Positions 51,799 to 60,946 of a stretch of 64,000 nt of DNA are shown one piece after another. Source of the stretch: Halobacillus salinarum (GTDB taxonomy: Bacteria; Bacillota; Bacilli; Bacillales; Halobacillaceae); contig NZ_CP095073.1 in assembly GCF_022919095.1 (NCBI RefSeq), positions 3,658,001-3,722,000 of the forward strand. Direction: 5' to 3'. The notes beneath the pieces are model-generated. The model was not told the DNA's origin. It was given only the letters and a program-made list of their open reading frames with translations, and searched no databases. Position numbers and translations under genes: made by a program. Numbering within the stretch: position 1 is the first letter of the stretch; the number at the start of each line of letters is the position of its first letter.

Positions 51799-53360
51799 TT
51801 AAGTTTTCAAATTTTTATATTCCGAAGGCGTCATGCCCGTATATTTCTTAAACACCTGGCCGAAGTAGCGAGGATTATTTCCAAATCCGACTGTTTCGGC
51901 CACTTCAAACACTTTCACACTATCCGATCGTTCAATAACCTCAATGGCTTTATTAATTCGCAGCTGAATAAGAAAGTTTGAAAAGCGCTCCCCTTTTTGT
52001 TTTTTAAAAAGTTTCCCCAAATAATCAGGGTTCATATATAGAACTTCTGATGCAATTCTTGCAAGGGAGAGATTTTCATCATCGATATGTTCAACGACAA
52101 AATCGGTGACTCGATCTATGAGATGGCTTTGAGATTGCTTCGTTTTCTCATAATGCTCTTGAGTAATTTTCGCAGCTGCATCTTCAATAAAAGCTTTCAT
52201 CTCGTGAAAGGATTGGTTTTGATGAAAATGCATCATGTCTTGGAACAAATGATCCATATCTTCTTTTTCAGCTTGTCTAGTAATCGTCATAAATAATTCC
52301 AAACCATGAGATTTTACTAACGGAACAGCAAGCTGTTCTCGTTCCATCTGGGTGAAAAAGCGGCGTAGATATTGCTGAACTTCTTCCAGATTTCCACTTC
52401 TGACAGCCAGGATCAAATCCTCATGATCATATTGAAGCTCGTCAAACCCTTGCTCGTCTGTTTTTAAATCCTGGACCATAATCATACTGCCTTCAGCCAA
52501 GTAAAACCGTTTCGTTAAACACTGCAGCGTTTCATTATACATTTTTCTGAGTTGACTGATGCTTCCAGGATCACTGATCGAAGTAGTGAATTCCTGCTGA
52601 TAGAAATTACGGAAAATCTCTTTTGTTTTCTTTATATGTTCCATTAAATCTTCAACATCTCTGTCTTCTGTCAGCAGAACAATTCGTTCACCAATCGTTG
52701 TGGCCATCGAAATGGTATAGGTTTGCCCAATTTCCTCTGCGGCCATTTCCTTTAATGCCAGCTGGCATTCATAATCGACTGACGGTGTACCATCGACCAC
52801 CATTACCACAAGGCGGAAGGCTTCTTTTTCCGTATCCATGCCGAACAGACTGCTGAAGTATGCCCAATCCTGCTCTCCGTACTTTTTATTTGTAATATAA
52901 TCTTTCAAAAACTGCTCTTTTGCTTTTGGAAGGATCAGCTGGAGACGCTGCTGCATGTTTTCCAAAAAATCGTCTCTTTCCTGAAGTTCGTTTAATTCAT
53001 TAACCACACTTTTTAAAGCCTCTTCAATTTTTTCCTCATTACTTGGCTTTAGAAGATAATGCTTCACATTACATTCCATTACAGTCTTGGCAAAATCAAA
53101 TTCGTCGTAGCCTGATAAAACGATGAATTTCATTTGGGGAAATTCCTTATGTACCTTTTGTATTAATTCCACCCCGTTTAAGCCTGGCATTTTGATATCC
53201 GTAACTACTATATCGGGGGGTTCTGCTTAATCAGTTCATAGGCCATTTGTCCATTAGAAGCCTTTTTCACAAGCTCTGTTTCACAACTATTCCAATCGAC
53301 AATAGCCGCAATACCTTCTAAAATATTCACTTCATCATCCACTAACAAGACTTTGTACAT
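51799..53360 (-). pseudogene. YesN-like AraC-type response regulator broken by a frameshift
   Basis: Starting at the ATG at 53360 (GAGGG upstream), the first 50 codons encode a normal receiver start (MYKVLLVDDEVNILEGIAA) but hit a TAG at ...KQNPPI. The other frame continues at once with DIVVTDIKMPGLNGVELI, carrying the phospho-acceptor Asp, through a linker to a C-terminal AraC HTH (RINKAIEVIERS and VAETVGFGNNPRYFGQVFKK). The break is at a run of six G on the plus strand (53215-53220); one more G would restore a ~520-residue protein. It is the partner of the kinase upstream, six bases away. Confidence 0.88.
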
Positions 53361-53366
53361 ACACCC

Positions 53367-55082
53367 TCACTCCGTTACCAATGGAATTAAAAGATTGACC
53401 GTAGTGCCTTGGCCGAACTTACTATCAATCGTGAGTCCATATCGTTCCCCGAACATCATTTTTATCCGCTCATTAATATTCTTTAATCCGATGCCAGAGC
53501 TTTTGGATTTAATCTCACCCCGATAAATACCTTCAAGCTTATCTTCCTCAATTCCTGGTCCATTATCGGAAACCATGATCAGCAAATCTTCTTCCTGCTG
53601 TCTCAATTCCACGTCTACTTTGCAGGCAGTTACCATTTCCTCCAGCCCATGCTGTATGGCATTTTCCACCACAGGCTGGATCGTAAGCTTTGGAATTTGA
53701 ACCCTATCAAATTCAGGATCAGTCGTTAACGTAAAATCAAGACGGTCCTCATACCTGTACTTTTGTATCGTAATATAGTTCCGCACAATTTCCATTTCTT
53801 CTTGGACTGTAATCGTAGCTTCCTTCTTGCTTATAATATTCCTCATCATGCTGCCCAGATTTTCAGCCATAACCGATATTTTTTTCTGCTGATTGATTTT
53901 GGCAAGCCAGTTGATGGAATCGAGTGTATTGTACAAAAAGTGGGGATTAATCTGGGCCTGGAGGGCCTTATATTCGGTCTCTTTAATCATGAGCTGCTTC
54001 GTATAATTTTCTTTGATTAATTCATTGATTTTATTCAGCATCACTCTGAAATTGTGGTGCAGCTGACCTACTTCATCATCATGATACGAGGTTGTTGGAA
54101 CTTCGAAATTTCCATTTTCAACTTGCTTCATCCCAGCTGATAAATCCTCCAGCGGCTTTGAGATATTTTGGGCAGCCCTCCGGCTCAGCCAAATAGTCAA
54201 CGTTAACATAAACAGAAAACAGATAATCATAATCCTTTTTATAGTTCTAGTCTGTTTGGTGATATCTTCATAAGGAAGCAGGTGATAATAATTCAAATCG
54301 GAAAAGCGGGAATGCGTATACGTCAATAAATAGTCGCTTCCATTGATTTCCTTCACCATGTAACCGTTTCCATTATTGTTGATTTGAAAGTCAGAAATCT
54401 TCCACTTATCTTCATCTCGTTGATAAAAAATTTCATCCTTACTTGTAATGACAAAGTTTTTATTAGGTGAAAAGTTTAATGTTTTATTAACAAATTCATC
54501 CATGTCAATAGAAATGATCAGTTTTCCTAAATTGTCTAAACCCAAATTCTCTTTTCTGCGGATCAATCGGGCAGAGGATATGGCATTTGCCCCCTCAATG
54601 TTTGTCCACACATTTGATCCTTTCGTATTCAACAGAAGCGAGCCAATCTTTCCAGGGTCGTTCTCCACGCTGGTATTATAGCCCGTCGTATATTTCTCTC
54701 CATTCGCATCGATCACCTGCATAGAGGAAATATATTTCTTAGTCGAAGCAAAGTCGAGCAGCCTTCCAAGAAGTCTTGTTTTTGTCTGATAAAGTTCATA
54801 GCTGACTTCACTTTCATTTATGGTTTGTAAATAGGTTTGAATGAGCACATCCGTGCTGACTTGGAAAGATAAATTTTCTACTTTATTCAGCTCCTCATCA
54901 AGAACTGAAGAAGACAGCTGAAGCATATCTGCGGATTCCTGGTAAATGCGTTTTTCATAGAGGGTGGTGAAATACTGGTAGGTGACCATTCCTATTAAGC
55001 AGAAAATCAATAAAAGCAGGAGAGAGATGGAAAAGATTTTATTTTTAATTTTAAAATTTCGATAAAATGGTTGTACACTCAA
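53367..55082 (-). CDS. YesM-like sensor histidine kinase
   Basis: 571 residues. Membrane helix at the N-terminus (IFSISLLLLLIFCLIGMVTYQYF), an extracellular dCache/sensor-like region to ~280, a second helix (RIMIICFLFMLTLTIWLS), HAMP (ISKPLEDLSAGMKQVENGNF), a His_kinase domain with LQAQINPHFLYNTLDSINWL, and HATPase motifs (VENAIQHGLEE, DNGPGIEEDKL, GIGLKNINERI). It should sense a sugar or its breakdown product and phosphorylate the response regulator that follows, which here is frameshifted. Confidence 0.93.
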   Translation of the reverse strand: MSVQPFYRNFKIKNKIFSISLLLLLIFCLIGMVTYQYFTTLYEKRIYQESADMLQLSSSVLDEELNKVENLSFQVSTDVLIQTYLQTINESEVSYELYQTKTRLLGRLLDFASTKKYISSMQVIDANGEKYTTGYNTSVENDPGKIGSLLLNTKGSNVWTNIEGANAISSARLIRRKENLGLDNLGKLIISIDMDEFVNKTLNFSPNKNFVITSKDEIFYQRDEDKWKISDFQINNNGNGYMVKEINGSDYLLTYTHSRFSDLNYYHLLPYEDITKQTRTIKRIMIICFLFMLTLTIWLSRRAAQNISKPLEDLSAGMKQVENGNFEVPTTSYHDDEVGQLHHNFRVMLNKINELIKENYTKQLMIKETEYKALQAQINPHFLYNTLDSINWLAKINQQKKISVMAENLGSMMRNIISKKEATITVQEEMEIVRNYITIQKYRYEDRLDFTLTTDPEFDRVQIPKLTIQPVVENAIQHGLEEMVTACKVDVELRQQEEDLLIMVSDNGPGIEEDKLEGIYRGEIKSKSSGIGLKNINERIKMMFGERYGLTIDSKFGQGTTVNLLIPLVTE

Positions 55083-55108
55083 GCTTCTCCCCTCCCTATT
55101 TGTCTAGC

Positions 55109-55117
55109 ATTATATCA
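55109..55117 (-). promoter_or_regulatory. Promoter -10 of the kinase gene
   Basis: A TGATATAAT extended -10 on the minus strand (TATAAT at 55109-55114), about 27 bases above the start. No good -35. Confidence 0.55.
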
Positions 55118-55145
55118 CAGGCCAAAATTCGGAAGGAGGCTTTTT

Positions 55146-56477
55146 TTATGTACCACTTGCTGCGTAACGCTTTTCCTTTCCTCTTCTTTTATTTTCCAGC
55201 ATTTTAACTACGATCACAGCGACAAGGATAAGGCCGGCAAGTTCCCCAACAGATGCGGCCAAGGAGCCGCTTTTTCCATTCCATTCAGGGTGATACAAAA
55301 CGAAATACATGAGCACTCCAATCACTGTGGCCAGATTCACCACCTGCGCCACCATCATCTTCCCTGTGTTTCGATAGAGCATGAGAAAACCATTTAGAAA
55401 GTCCACCCAGGGAAACACTAGTGTTTTGATCATAAAAAACTTCAATACTCCCAAAGTCGTCACAGAAAGCTCCATATCTGCCCCCATAACAGTTTGCATA
55501 AACCATAGTCCTGCCGGAGTAAAGCATAGAACAGCCAGTAAAATGGAAGGAAGTATACTCAAAATGATCATAAATTTTACGACTTTTTGTTTGTTATTAA
55601 GATAGAGCTGAAGCACTAATTGATGAGTGTACATAAAAAAGCTTAAGAGCATTTGTGTAATGCTGAAGGCTAGAGCAAAGGAAGCAATTCCCATTTCAAT
55701 GTTATCTGTCTTCGCGAGGAACACATAGATAATTGGTACCACCACTGTCTGGACGACAAAATAAAAGACAAGCGGCAGGTAGAAATTAAAAATTTCCCGT
55801 TTTTTTAAAGCATGGTGTTTATTTGATGAGGAAGCAGGCTTAAGTAGGGCATGGCCTTTCCAAATACTCATTAAACACTCCACAAACATCCCTGTAAGGA
55901 ATAAAATCGCACCGGTTGCACTCGTTATATACTGAAAGGTGACGAACAAATAGGCAGCCAGAAACATTACTGCCAGCCGGATAACAACCATAATGGAGAT
56001 CCACTTTGTCGCAAAACGGTTGATGATCACACCTTGGTAAATCCCTCTTATTCCAGAAAGAATGATTACAAACACAATAATTTTAAACGTATTGGAGATC
56101 GTCTCAACCATACTTTGATCCGCCTGAAACAAACGGATATACACCCAGCTGCCTGCAGAGGTATAAATCATGATAAGACTGACTGCGACAATTATTCCCA
56201 AAGCATACATCATAAATCTAGAAAGCATCCTAAAGGAAGATTGATCATGGACTAATGCAGAACTTGTCTGTCGGAAAACAATAATGGGCCGTTCAATAAT
56301 TCCAAATAACGCAAAAGCAACTGCATAACAAGCGATGATAAAAGTTGCATTATCCCCTCTGCTTAGAGTCCCGTTAATAATTACGTGGGTGATGGAAGTT
56401 AAACTTCCGGAAATTCCTAAAGGAATGAAAAATCCCGCCAAGTGTCGGTAAGTCAAACGGTTTGTGTCCCCAGTCAA
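55146..56477 (-). CDS. MATE/MOP-type multidrug or lipid flippase-like transporter
   Basis: 443 residues, about twelve membrane spans in two similar halves (IPLGISGSLTSITHVIINGTLSRG and FNFYLPLVFYFVVQTVVVPIIYVFLAKT). The plan fits the MOP superfamily (MATE efflux or related). It starts with TTG at 56477, seven bases after AAGGA. A 16-base palindrome 25 bases upstream suggests control by a dedicated repressor. Substrate unknown; efflux of a toxic compound is most likely. Confidence 0.72.
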   Translation of the reverse strand: MTGDTNRLTYRHLAGFFIPLGISGSLTSITHVIINGTLSRGDNATFIIACYAVAFALFGIIERPIIVFRQTSSALVHDQSSFRMLSRFMMYALGIIVAVSLIMIYTSAGSWVYIRLFQADQSMVETISNTFKIIVFVIILSGIRGIYQGVIINRFATKWISIMVVIRLAVMFLAAYLFVTFQYITSATGAILFLTGMFVECLMSIWKGHALLKPASSSNKHHALKKREIFNFYLPLVFYFVVQTVVVPIIYVFLAKTDNIEMGIASFALAFSITQMLLSFFMYTHQLVLQLYLNNKQKVVKFMIILSILPSILLAVLCFTPAGLWFMQTVMGADMELSVTTLGVLKFFMIKTLVFPWVDFLNGFLMLYRNTGKMMVAQVVNLATVIGVLMYFVLYHPEWNGKSGSLAASVGELAGLILVAVIVVKMLENKRRGKEKRYAASGT

Positions 56478-56501
56478 CCGGCATCCTTCTTTCGTTTTTT
56501 G

Positions 56502-56517
56502 ATAACAACGTTGTTAT
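56502..56517. promoter_or_regulatory. Palindromic operator upstream of the MATE-like gene
   Basis: ATAACAACGTTGTTAT, a perfect 16-base inverted repeat, 25 bases above the TTG start and below a consensus -35 TTGACA (56543-56548, minus strand). TetR- or MarR-type repressors commonly use such sites. Confidence 0.7.
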
Positions 56518-56548
56518 TGAGATTATTACGTTTCCTCCTATTTGTCAA

Positions 56549-56862
56549 TAAATCAGCCCTCTATACGGTTTCAAAAAAACAAATTACATATGTGACTTGC
56601 CAGCTGCTTCGCAGTTTAAAAATATGTACCCCTTTCTTGAATGAACCCCAGAATAAAATGAGACATGATAGAAAGGTTTCCGTCTGCTGTTCATTCATTG
56701 CTGGCGATTTTTTGTCAATCATTCTTAACCGTTCTGCCAATAGAAGATGGTTAGAGAAACATCTGTTGTCATTGACTTTTCTCCTTAAAAAGGGAGCTAT
56801 GATCATTCATCAACGGTTTCTTCTTTCACTACCTCAAAATCTGTCAAAACGCGTTGAATATT
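56549..56862. other. Intergenic stretch between the divergent MATE-like and BCCT genes
   Basis: About 300 bases with no supported gene. The plus-strand frame from 56442 has no ribosome binding site and overlaps regulatory sites at both ends. No riboswitch or repeat recognised. Confidence 0.45.
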
Positions 56863-56887
56863 GTTTATGTTTCCATACTATGGGTAT
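56863..56887 (+). promoter_or_regulatory. SigB general-stress promoter of the BCCT gene
   Basis: GTTTAT (56863-56868), 13-base spacer, GGGTAT (56882-56887) match the SigB consensus (GTTTaa-N13-15-GGGwAw). A weaker SigA-like pair, TTGAAT-16-TACTAT (56854-56881), overlaps it. Osmotic and general stress control is expected. Confidence 0.8.
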
Positions 56888-56940
56888 AGGATAATCATAC
56901 TACAAGTTAGCAAACAGGACTTTTCAGAAAGGAGACAACC

Positions 56941-58455
56941 ATGAAAAGAGTAACTTCAGTCTTTTGGATCACCTTAGCCATTACATTAGCTGCTTCCTTC
57001 TGGGGAATTTTTGCCCCTAAGAATTTCGAAACCATTTCCGGAAATGTGATGAACTTTATATCCACTCATTTCGGATGGTATTATTTAATGATTGTGACCC
57101 TCTTTGTTATCTTCTGCGTCTATTTAATCTTCAGCCCTTATGGAAAGATTAAACTAGGCAAACCCAAAGATAAGCCCGATTACAGCTATTCCACCTGGTT
57201 TGCGATGTTGTTCAGCGCAGGTATGGGAATCGGCCTGGTTTTTTACGGGGCAGCTTCTCCTATTTCCCACTATGTAAAGACTCCTCCAACGGCAGAACCC
57301 GGAACAACGGAAGCGATCAGAGACTCTATGAGGATTACCTTCTTCCACTACGGTATTCATGCCTGGGCCATTTATGCAATCGTAGCTCTCGTGCTCGCTT
57401 ATTTTAAGTTCAGGCATAATAAACCAGGACTGATTAGTGCGACCCTTGAACCGATTTTCGGAGATAAAATGAAAGGACCATGGGGTACAGCCATAGACGT
57501 CATTGCTGTGTTTGCCACAATTGTTGGTGTCGCGACCACTCTTGGGTTCGGAGCCGCCCAGATTAACGGTGGCTTCACTTTTCTTCTGGATATTGAAAAG
57601 CAATTCTGGCTCCAATTAGTGATCATTGTCGTTGTAACGATTCTGTTTATGTTTTCGGCTTACACTGGTCTAAGCAAAGGAATTAAATATTTGAGTAACG
57701 CCAACATGATCCTTGCAACCATTCTTTTCGCAATTATGCTGATCATCGGCCCTACTCTCTATATATTTAACACCTTCGCAGACACGCTTGGATCCTACGT
57801 GTCAAGCCTGGCAAGCGAAAGCATGCGGATAGCGCCGAATAATGAAGATGAACACAAATGGGTTTTGAACTGGACAGTCTTTTTCTGGGCATGGTGGATA
57901 GCCTGGTCCCCATTTGTCGGCATCTTCATTGCCCGCGTTTCAAAAGGAAGAACCATTCGTGAATTCTTATCCGGAGTTCTTTTAGTACCTTCGGTTGTCA
58001 GCTTTTTATGGATGAGCGCTTTTGGAGCAACAGGAATTCAAACGCAAAAAGGCGGCGCAGATATAGCAAGCCTGCCTGATGAACAAGCACTTTTTGCTGT
58101 TTTTGATCACTTCCCGTTAAGTGTAGTAATGTCGATTATTGCCATGATGTTAATCGGTACCTTTTTCATCACTTCCGCGGATTCTGCCACCTTTGTTTTA
58201 GGGATGCAGACCACTAATGGATCACTTAATCCACCGAAAACCGTCAAATTTGTATGGGGAGTGGCTCAATCTGCCATAGCAGCAGTGCTTCTTTACACAG
58301 GGGGATTGCAAGCTTTGCAAAACGCGTTAATTTCAGCAGCACTGCCCTTTTCCTTTATTATGCTGCTCATGGTTTACTCACTCTACAAAACTCTGCGACA
58401 GGATAAAGCAGAACTTGAATTGCAACAATCAAAAGAAGGAAGTAAAACAGCTTAA
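56941..58455 (+). CDS. BCCT-family osmolyte transporter (OpuD-like)
   Basis: 504 residues, twelve membrane spans. BCCT signatures: YSYSTWFAMLFSAGMGIGLV, GAASPISHY, the Trp-rich VFFWAWWIAWSPFVGIFIAR followed by VSKGRTIREF. These sodium-coupled carriers import glycine betaine, choline or related solutes as osmoprotectants. AAAGGAG ribosome binding site. Transcribed from a SigB-type promoter, consistent with OpuD regulation in B. subtilis. Substrate not determinable. Confidence 0.94.
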   Translation: MKRVTSVFWITLAITLAASFWGIFAPKNFETISGNVMNFISTHFGWYYLMIVTLFVIFCVYLIFSPYGKIKLGKPKDKPDYSYSTWFAMLFSAGMGIGLVFYGAASPISHYVKTPPTAEPGTTEAIRDSMRITFFHYGIHAWAIYAIVALVLAYFKFRHNKPGLISATLEPIFGDKMKGPWGTAIDVIAVFATIVGVATTLGFGAAQINGGFTFLLDIEKQFWLQLVIIVVVTILFMFSAYTGLSKGIKYLSNANMILATILFAIMLIIGPTLYIFNTFADTLGSYVSSLASESMRIAPNNEDEHKWVLNWTVFFWAWWIAWSPFVGIFIARVSKGRTIREFLSGVLLVPSVVSFLWMSAFGATGIQTQKGGADIASLPDEQALFAVFDHFPLSVVMSIIAMMLIGTFFITSADSATFVLGMQTTNGSLNPPKTVKFVWGVAQSAIAAVLLYTGGLQALQNALISAALPFSFIMLLMVYSLYKTLRQDKAELELQQSKEGSKTA

Positions 58456-58505
58456 AATTCATCAGCAACTATCTATTTAAGCTCCAGGGACACTTACTAG
58501 AGCAG

Positions 58506-58536
58506 AAAAGCTGCCGAACGTTTCGGCAGCTTTTTT
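58506..58536. terminator. Bidirectional terminator between BCCT and YrzQ-like genes
   Basis: A perfect 13-base arm AAAAGCTGCCGAA/TTCGGCAGCTTTT (58506-58518 with 58522-58534) with T after it. Confidence 0.92.
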
Positions 58537-58539
58537 CAT

Positions 58540-58701
58540 TTATCGATGCTGGCGGTTTTTTTGTCCGGCACTGAGCATCGAAGCAACCCCGGGCATGACA
58601 TTTTGCAATTGACCTGATTGGCCGGTCATCATGCTGTAAGTTGCTGCTCCAATACCTATAGAAGCGATCATTGGCAACCACTGAACATTTCTTTTTTTCA
58701 C
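58540..58701 (-). CDS. Small YrzQ-like (DUF3918-type) membrane-associated protein
   Basis: 53 residues, GTG start at 58701 with GAGGAGTG about eight bases upstream. MKKRNVQWLPMIASIGIGAA followed by TYSMMTGQSGQLQNVMPGVA: a basic start, one short hydrophobic segment with small residues, and a polar tail rich in Gln/Arg. The plan is like YrzQ/DUF3918 proteins of bacilli. Function unknown. It is in a different frame from the longer but unlikely 58469-58705 frame. Confidence 0.72.
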   Translation of the reverse strand: MKKRNVQWLPMIASIGIGAATYSMMTGQSGQLQNVMPGVASMLSAGQKNRQHR

Positions 58702-58850
58702 GCAAAATACACTCCTCTATACATATAGTCAGAAGCCTTTATATTGTGTGCGCATCGCCTAATAATATAACATGGAACAATTTCCATGCTTGAATCATTT
58801 TATTTATTGGATAGAAAGGGTATAAGAACATTATCTAAGGAGGGATACTT

Positions 58851-59843
58851 ATGAAAAAAATAATGAACGAACCAAATCAAATGGTTGATCAAATGCTTGA
58901 CGGACTCGTAAAAGCTTACCCGGACCAATTAAAAAGGTTAGAGGATACGACTGTTCTCGTCAGAAAAGAACTTTCCCCTGATAAAGTTGGAATTGTAAGC
59001 GGCGGCGGTAGCGGACATGAACCCGCCCATGCAGGTTACATAGGAGAAGGAATGCTCGATGCTGCTGTCAGCGGTGAAGTTTTTACTTCCCCTACTCCTG
59101 ATCAAGTGTTTGAAGCGATTAAGGCAGTTGATCAAGGGAAAGGTGTTCTGCTTGTCATAAAAAATTATACAGGCGACGTCATGAACTTTGAAATGGCTGC
59201 AGAAATGGCTGAAGACGAAGGCATCAACGTGGAATATGTAACGGTAAATGACGACGTGGCGGTGGAAGACAGCACGCATACGACAGGAAGACGCGGTGTG
59301 GCAGGAACAATTTTTGTGCACAAAATTGCCGGTGCTGCCGCTGCTTCAGGAGCTTCCCTATCAGAAGTAAAAGAATTAGCTGCCAGGGTAATCCAGCATA
59401 CACGATCAATTGGTGCTGCATTATATCCCGCAGAAGTGCCCGGTTCAGGTAATCCAGGATTTGAGCTTGGTGACAATGAAATAGAAGTCGGGATTGGAAT
59501 TCACGGCGAGCCAGGCATGGAAAAAACGGACCTGCCCTCCGCTGATCAGCTCAGCGAAAAACTGCTTGACGAAGTAATGCCTGAACTTGAGTTAAAGCAG
59601 GGAGATGAAGTAGCGTTAATGGTTAACGGTATGGGAGCTACTCCGCTGATGGAGCTGTATATTCTAAACAATCATCTGCATGATTTGCTGACAAACAAAG
59701 GAATAACGGTCGCAGATACTAAAGTTGGTAATTTTATGACCGCCCTTGAAATGGCCGGGGCTTCCATTACAATTCTAAAATTGGACAACGAGCTTAAAAC
59801 ACAATTGCAAGCACCAAGCAAGACCATTGCTTTCACTATTTAG
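58851..59843 (+). CDS. dhaK: Dihydroxyacetone kinase, substrate-binding subunit DhaK
   Basis: 330 residues, typical. Dihydroxyacetone is bound through a histidine; the family's catalytic His lies in EVGIGIHGEPGMEK (about residue 220), and SGGGSGHEPAHAGYIGEGML supplies other ligands. It works with DhaL and the PEP-driven donor DhaM to make dihydroxyacetone phosphate. AGGAGG precedes the ATG. First gene of a dhaKLM operon with 18- and 2-base gaps. Confidence 0.96.
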   Translation: MKKIMNEPNQMVDQMLDGLVKAYPDQLKRLEDTTVLVRKELSPDKVGIVSGGGSGHEPAHAGYIGEGMLDAAVSGEVFTSPTPDQVFEAIKAVDQGKGVLLVIKNYTGDVMNFEMAAEMAEDEGINVEYVTVNDDVAVEDSTHTTGRRGVAGTIFVHKIAGAAAASGASLSEVKELAARVIQHTRSIGAALYPAEVPGSGNPGFELGDNEIEVGIGIHGEPGMEKTDLPSADQLSEKLLDEVMPELELKQGDEVALMVNGMGATPLMELYILNNHLHDLLTNKGITVADTKVGNFMTALEMAGASITILKLDNELKTQLQAPSKTIAFTI

Positions 59844-59861
59844 CAGAGGAGGTCACTGATT

Positions 59862-60473
59862 ATGAAGGCAGAAACCGCAAGAAAATGGATTCATGAATCA
59901 GCCAGGCAGATCGAAGCAAACAAAGAACAGTTAACTCAATTAGATCAGACCCTTGGGGATGGTGACCATGGCCTGAATATGGGGCGGGGCTTCCAGGCTG
60001 CCGTCGAACAGCTTGATCAGGATACCAGCGATGTAGGAAAAGTGCTTAAAGGCGCCGGCACCTCACTACTCTCAAAAATAGGCGGTGCTTCGGGACCCTT
60101 ATACGGGACTTTTTTTATGAAACTGGGGGCACATTTGGCCGGTGAAGAGAATCCCGACCTGAAACAGCTTACAGAAGGATTTCGCAGCGCCGTTGACAGT
60201 ATGAAAAAACGCGGTAAAGCAGAAGCTGGTGAAAAAACAATGATCGATGTCTTTGAGCCCGTCACCGAATTTTTAGAAACTGAAAACGTCTCCAATTTGG
60301 ACAACCTGAGGGAAAAAGCTGAAGCTTCCCTTGAGGAAGTACAAGGGTTTGAAGCTAAAAAAGGGCGGGCAGCTTATTATAAAGAAAAATCGGTTGGAAA
60401 ACAGGATGCAGGGGCTCAATCCGCTTATTATATTCTAAGCTCCTTAGTCACAGTATTAAAGGAGGAACAATAG
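59862..60473 (+). CDS. dhaL: Dihydroxyacetone kinase, ADP-binding subunit DhaL
   Basis: 203 residues, all helical. The ADP/Mg site is LDQTLGDGDHGLNMGRGFQA, with GGASGPLYGTFFMKLG and GEKTMIDVFEPVTEF as other conserved segments. DhaL carries a bound ADP that is rephosphorylated by DhaM and transfers phosphate to dihydroxyacetone on DhaK. GAGGAGG before the ATG. Confidence 0.95.
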   Translation: MKAETARKWIHESARQIEANKEQLTQLDQTLGDGDHGLNMGRGFQAAVEQLDQDTSDVGKVLKGAGTSLLSKIGGASGPLYGTFFMKLGAHLAGEENPDLKQLTEGFRSAVDSMKKRGKAEAGEKTMIDVFEPVTEFLETENVSNLDNLREKAEASLEEVQGFEAKKGRAAYYKEKSVGKQDAGAQSAYYILSSLVTVLKEEQ

Positions 60474-60475
60474 TA

Positions 60476-60874
60476 ATGGAAATGGTCGGTTTAGTTATCG
60501 TTTCACACAGTCCCGATATTTCTAAAGGGTTAAAAACCATGCTTTCTGAAGCGCAGCCCGAAGTCACCGTCATTGATGCTGGCGGCACAGATGAAAAAGA
60601 AATGGGGACAAGTGCTATAAAAATCCAGCAGGCCATTGAACAAGCAAACAAAGGGAAAGGTGTTGCTGTGCTCGTCGATTTTGGTAGTTCAGTAATGAAC
60701 GCCGAAATGGCCATTGATATGCTGGATGAGGAGGTTCAGAACCAAGTAAAGATTGCCGACGCTCCTTTAATTGAAGGTGCTTACAGTGCTGTAATGGAAG
60801 CTGGATTTGGCAAAGAAGTCCTCGAGGTTGTCAAAGCTGCAGAAAAAGCTAAAAATACGAACAAAATCAACTGA
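60476..60874 (+). CDS. dhaM: PTS-dependent dihydroxyacetone kinase phosphotransferase subunit DhaM
   Basis: 132 residues, the short form with only the EIIA-like (PTS-EIIA_4/mannose-type) domain. The phospho-histidine is in GLVIVSHSPDISKGL (His 11 from this ATG). It takes phosphate from HPr. The E. coli DhaM has extra HPr and EI-like domains that are absent here, as usual in Firmicutes. Two bases after dhaL. Confidence 0.95.
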   Translation: MEMVGLVIVSHSPDISKGLKTMLSEAQPEVTVIDAGGTDEKEMGTSAIKIQQAIEQANKGKGVAVLVDFGSSVMNAEMAIDMLDEEVQNQVKIADAPLIEGAYSAVMEAGFGKEVLEVVKAAEKAKNTNKIN

Positions 60875-60946
60875 GAAAACCACCCAGCAGGAATCATCCA
60901 GTCCTTCCGGCCATGAAAGAATTCAATGAATAAGGGAGTTTATACT

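Noticed and set aside
56442-56894. 150-residue plus-strand frame before the BCCT gene
   Set aside because: It begins inside the opposite gene, passes over the palindromic operator and the SigB promoter, and has no ribosome binding site.
58469-58705. 78-residue minus-strand frame
   Set aside because: It runs through the terminator. Another frame of the same strand (58540-58701) has a proper ribosome binding site and a small-protein plan.
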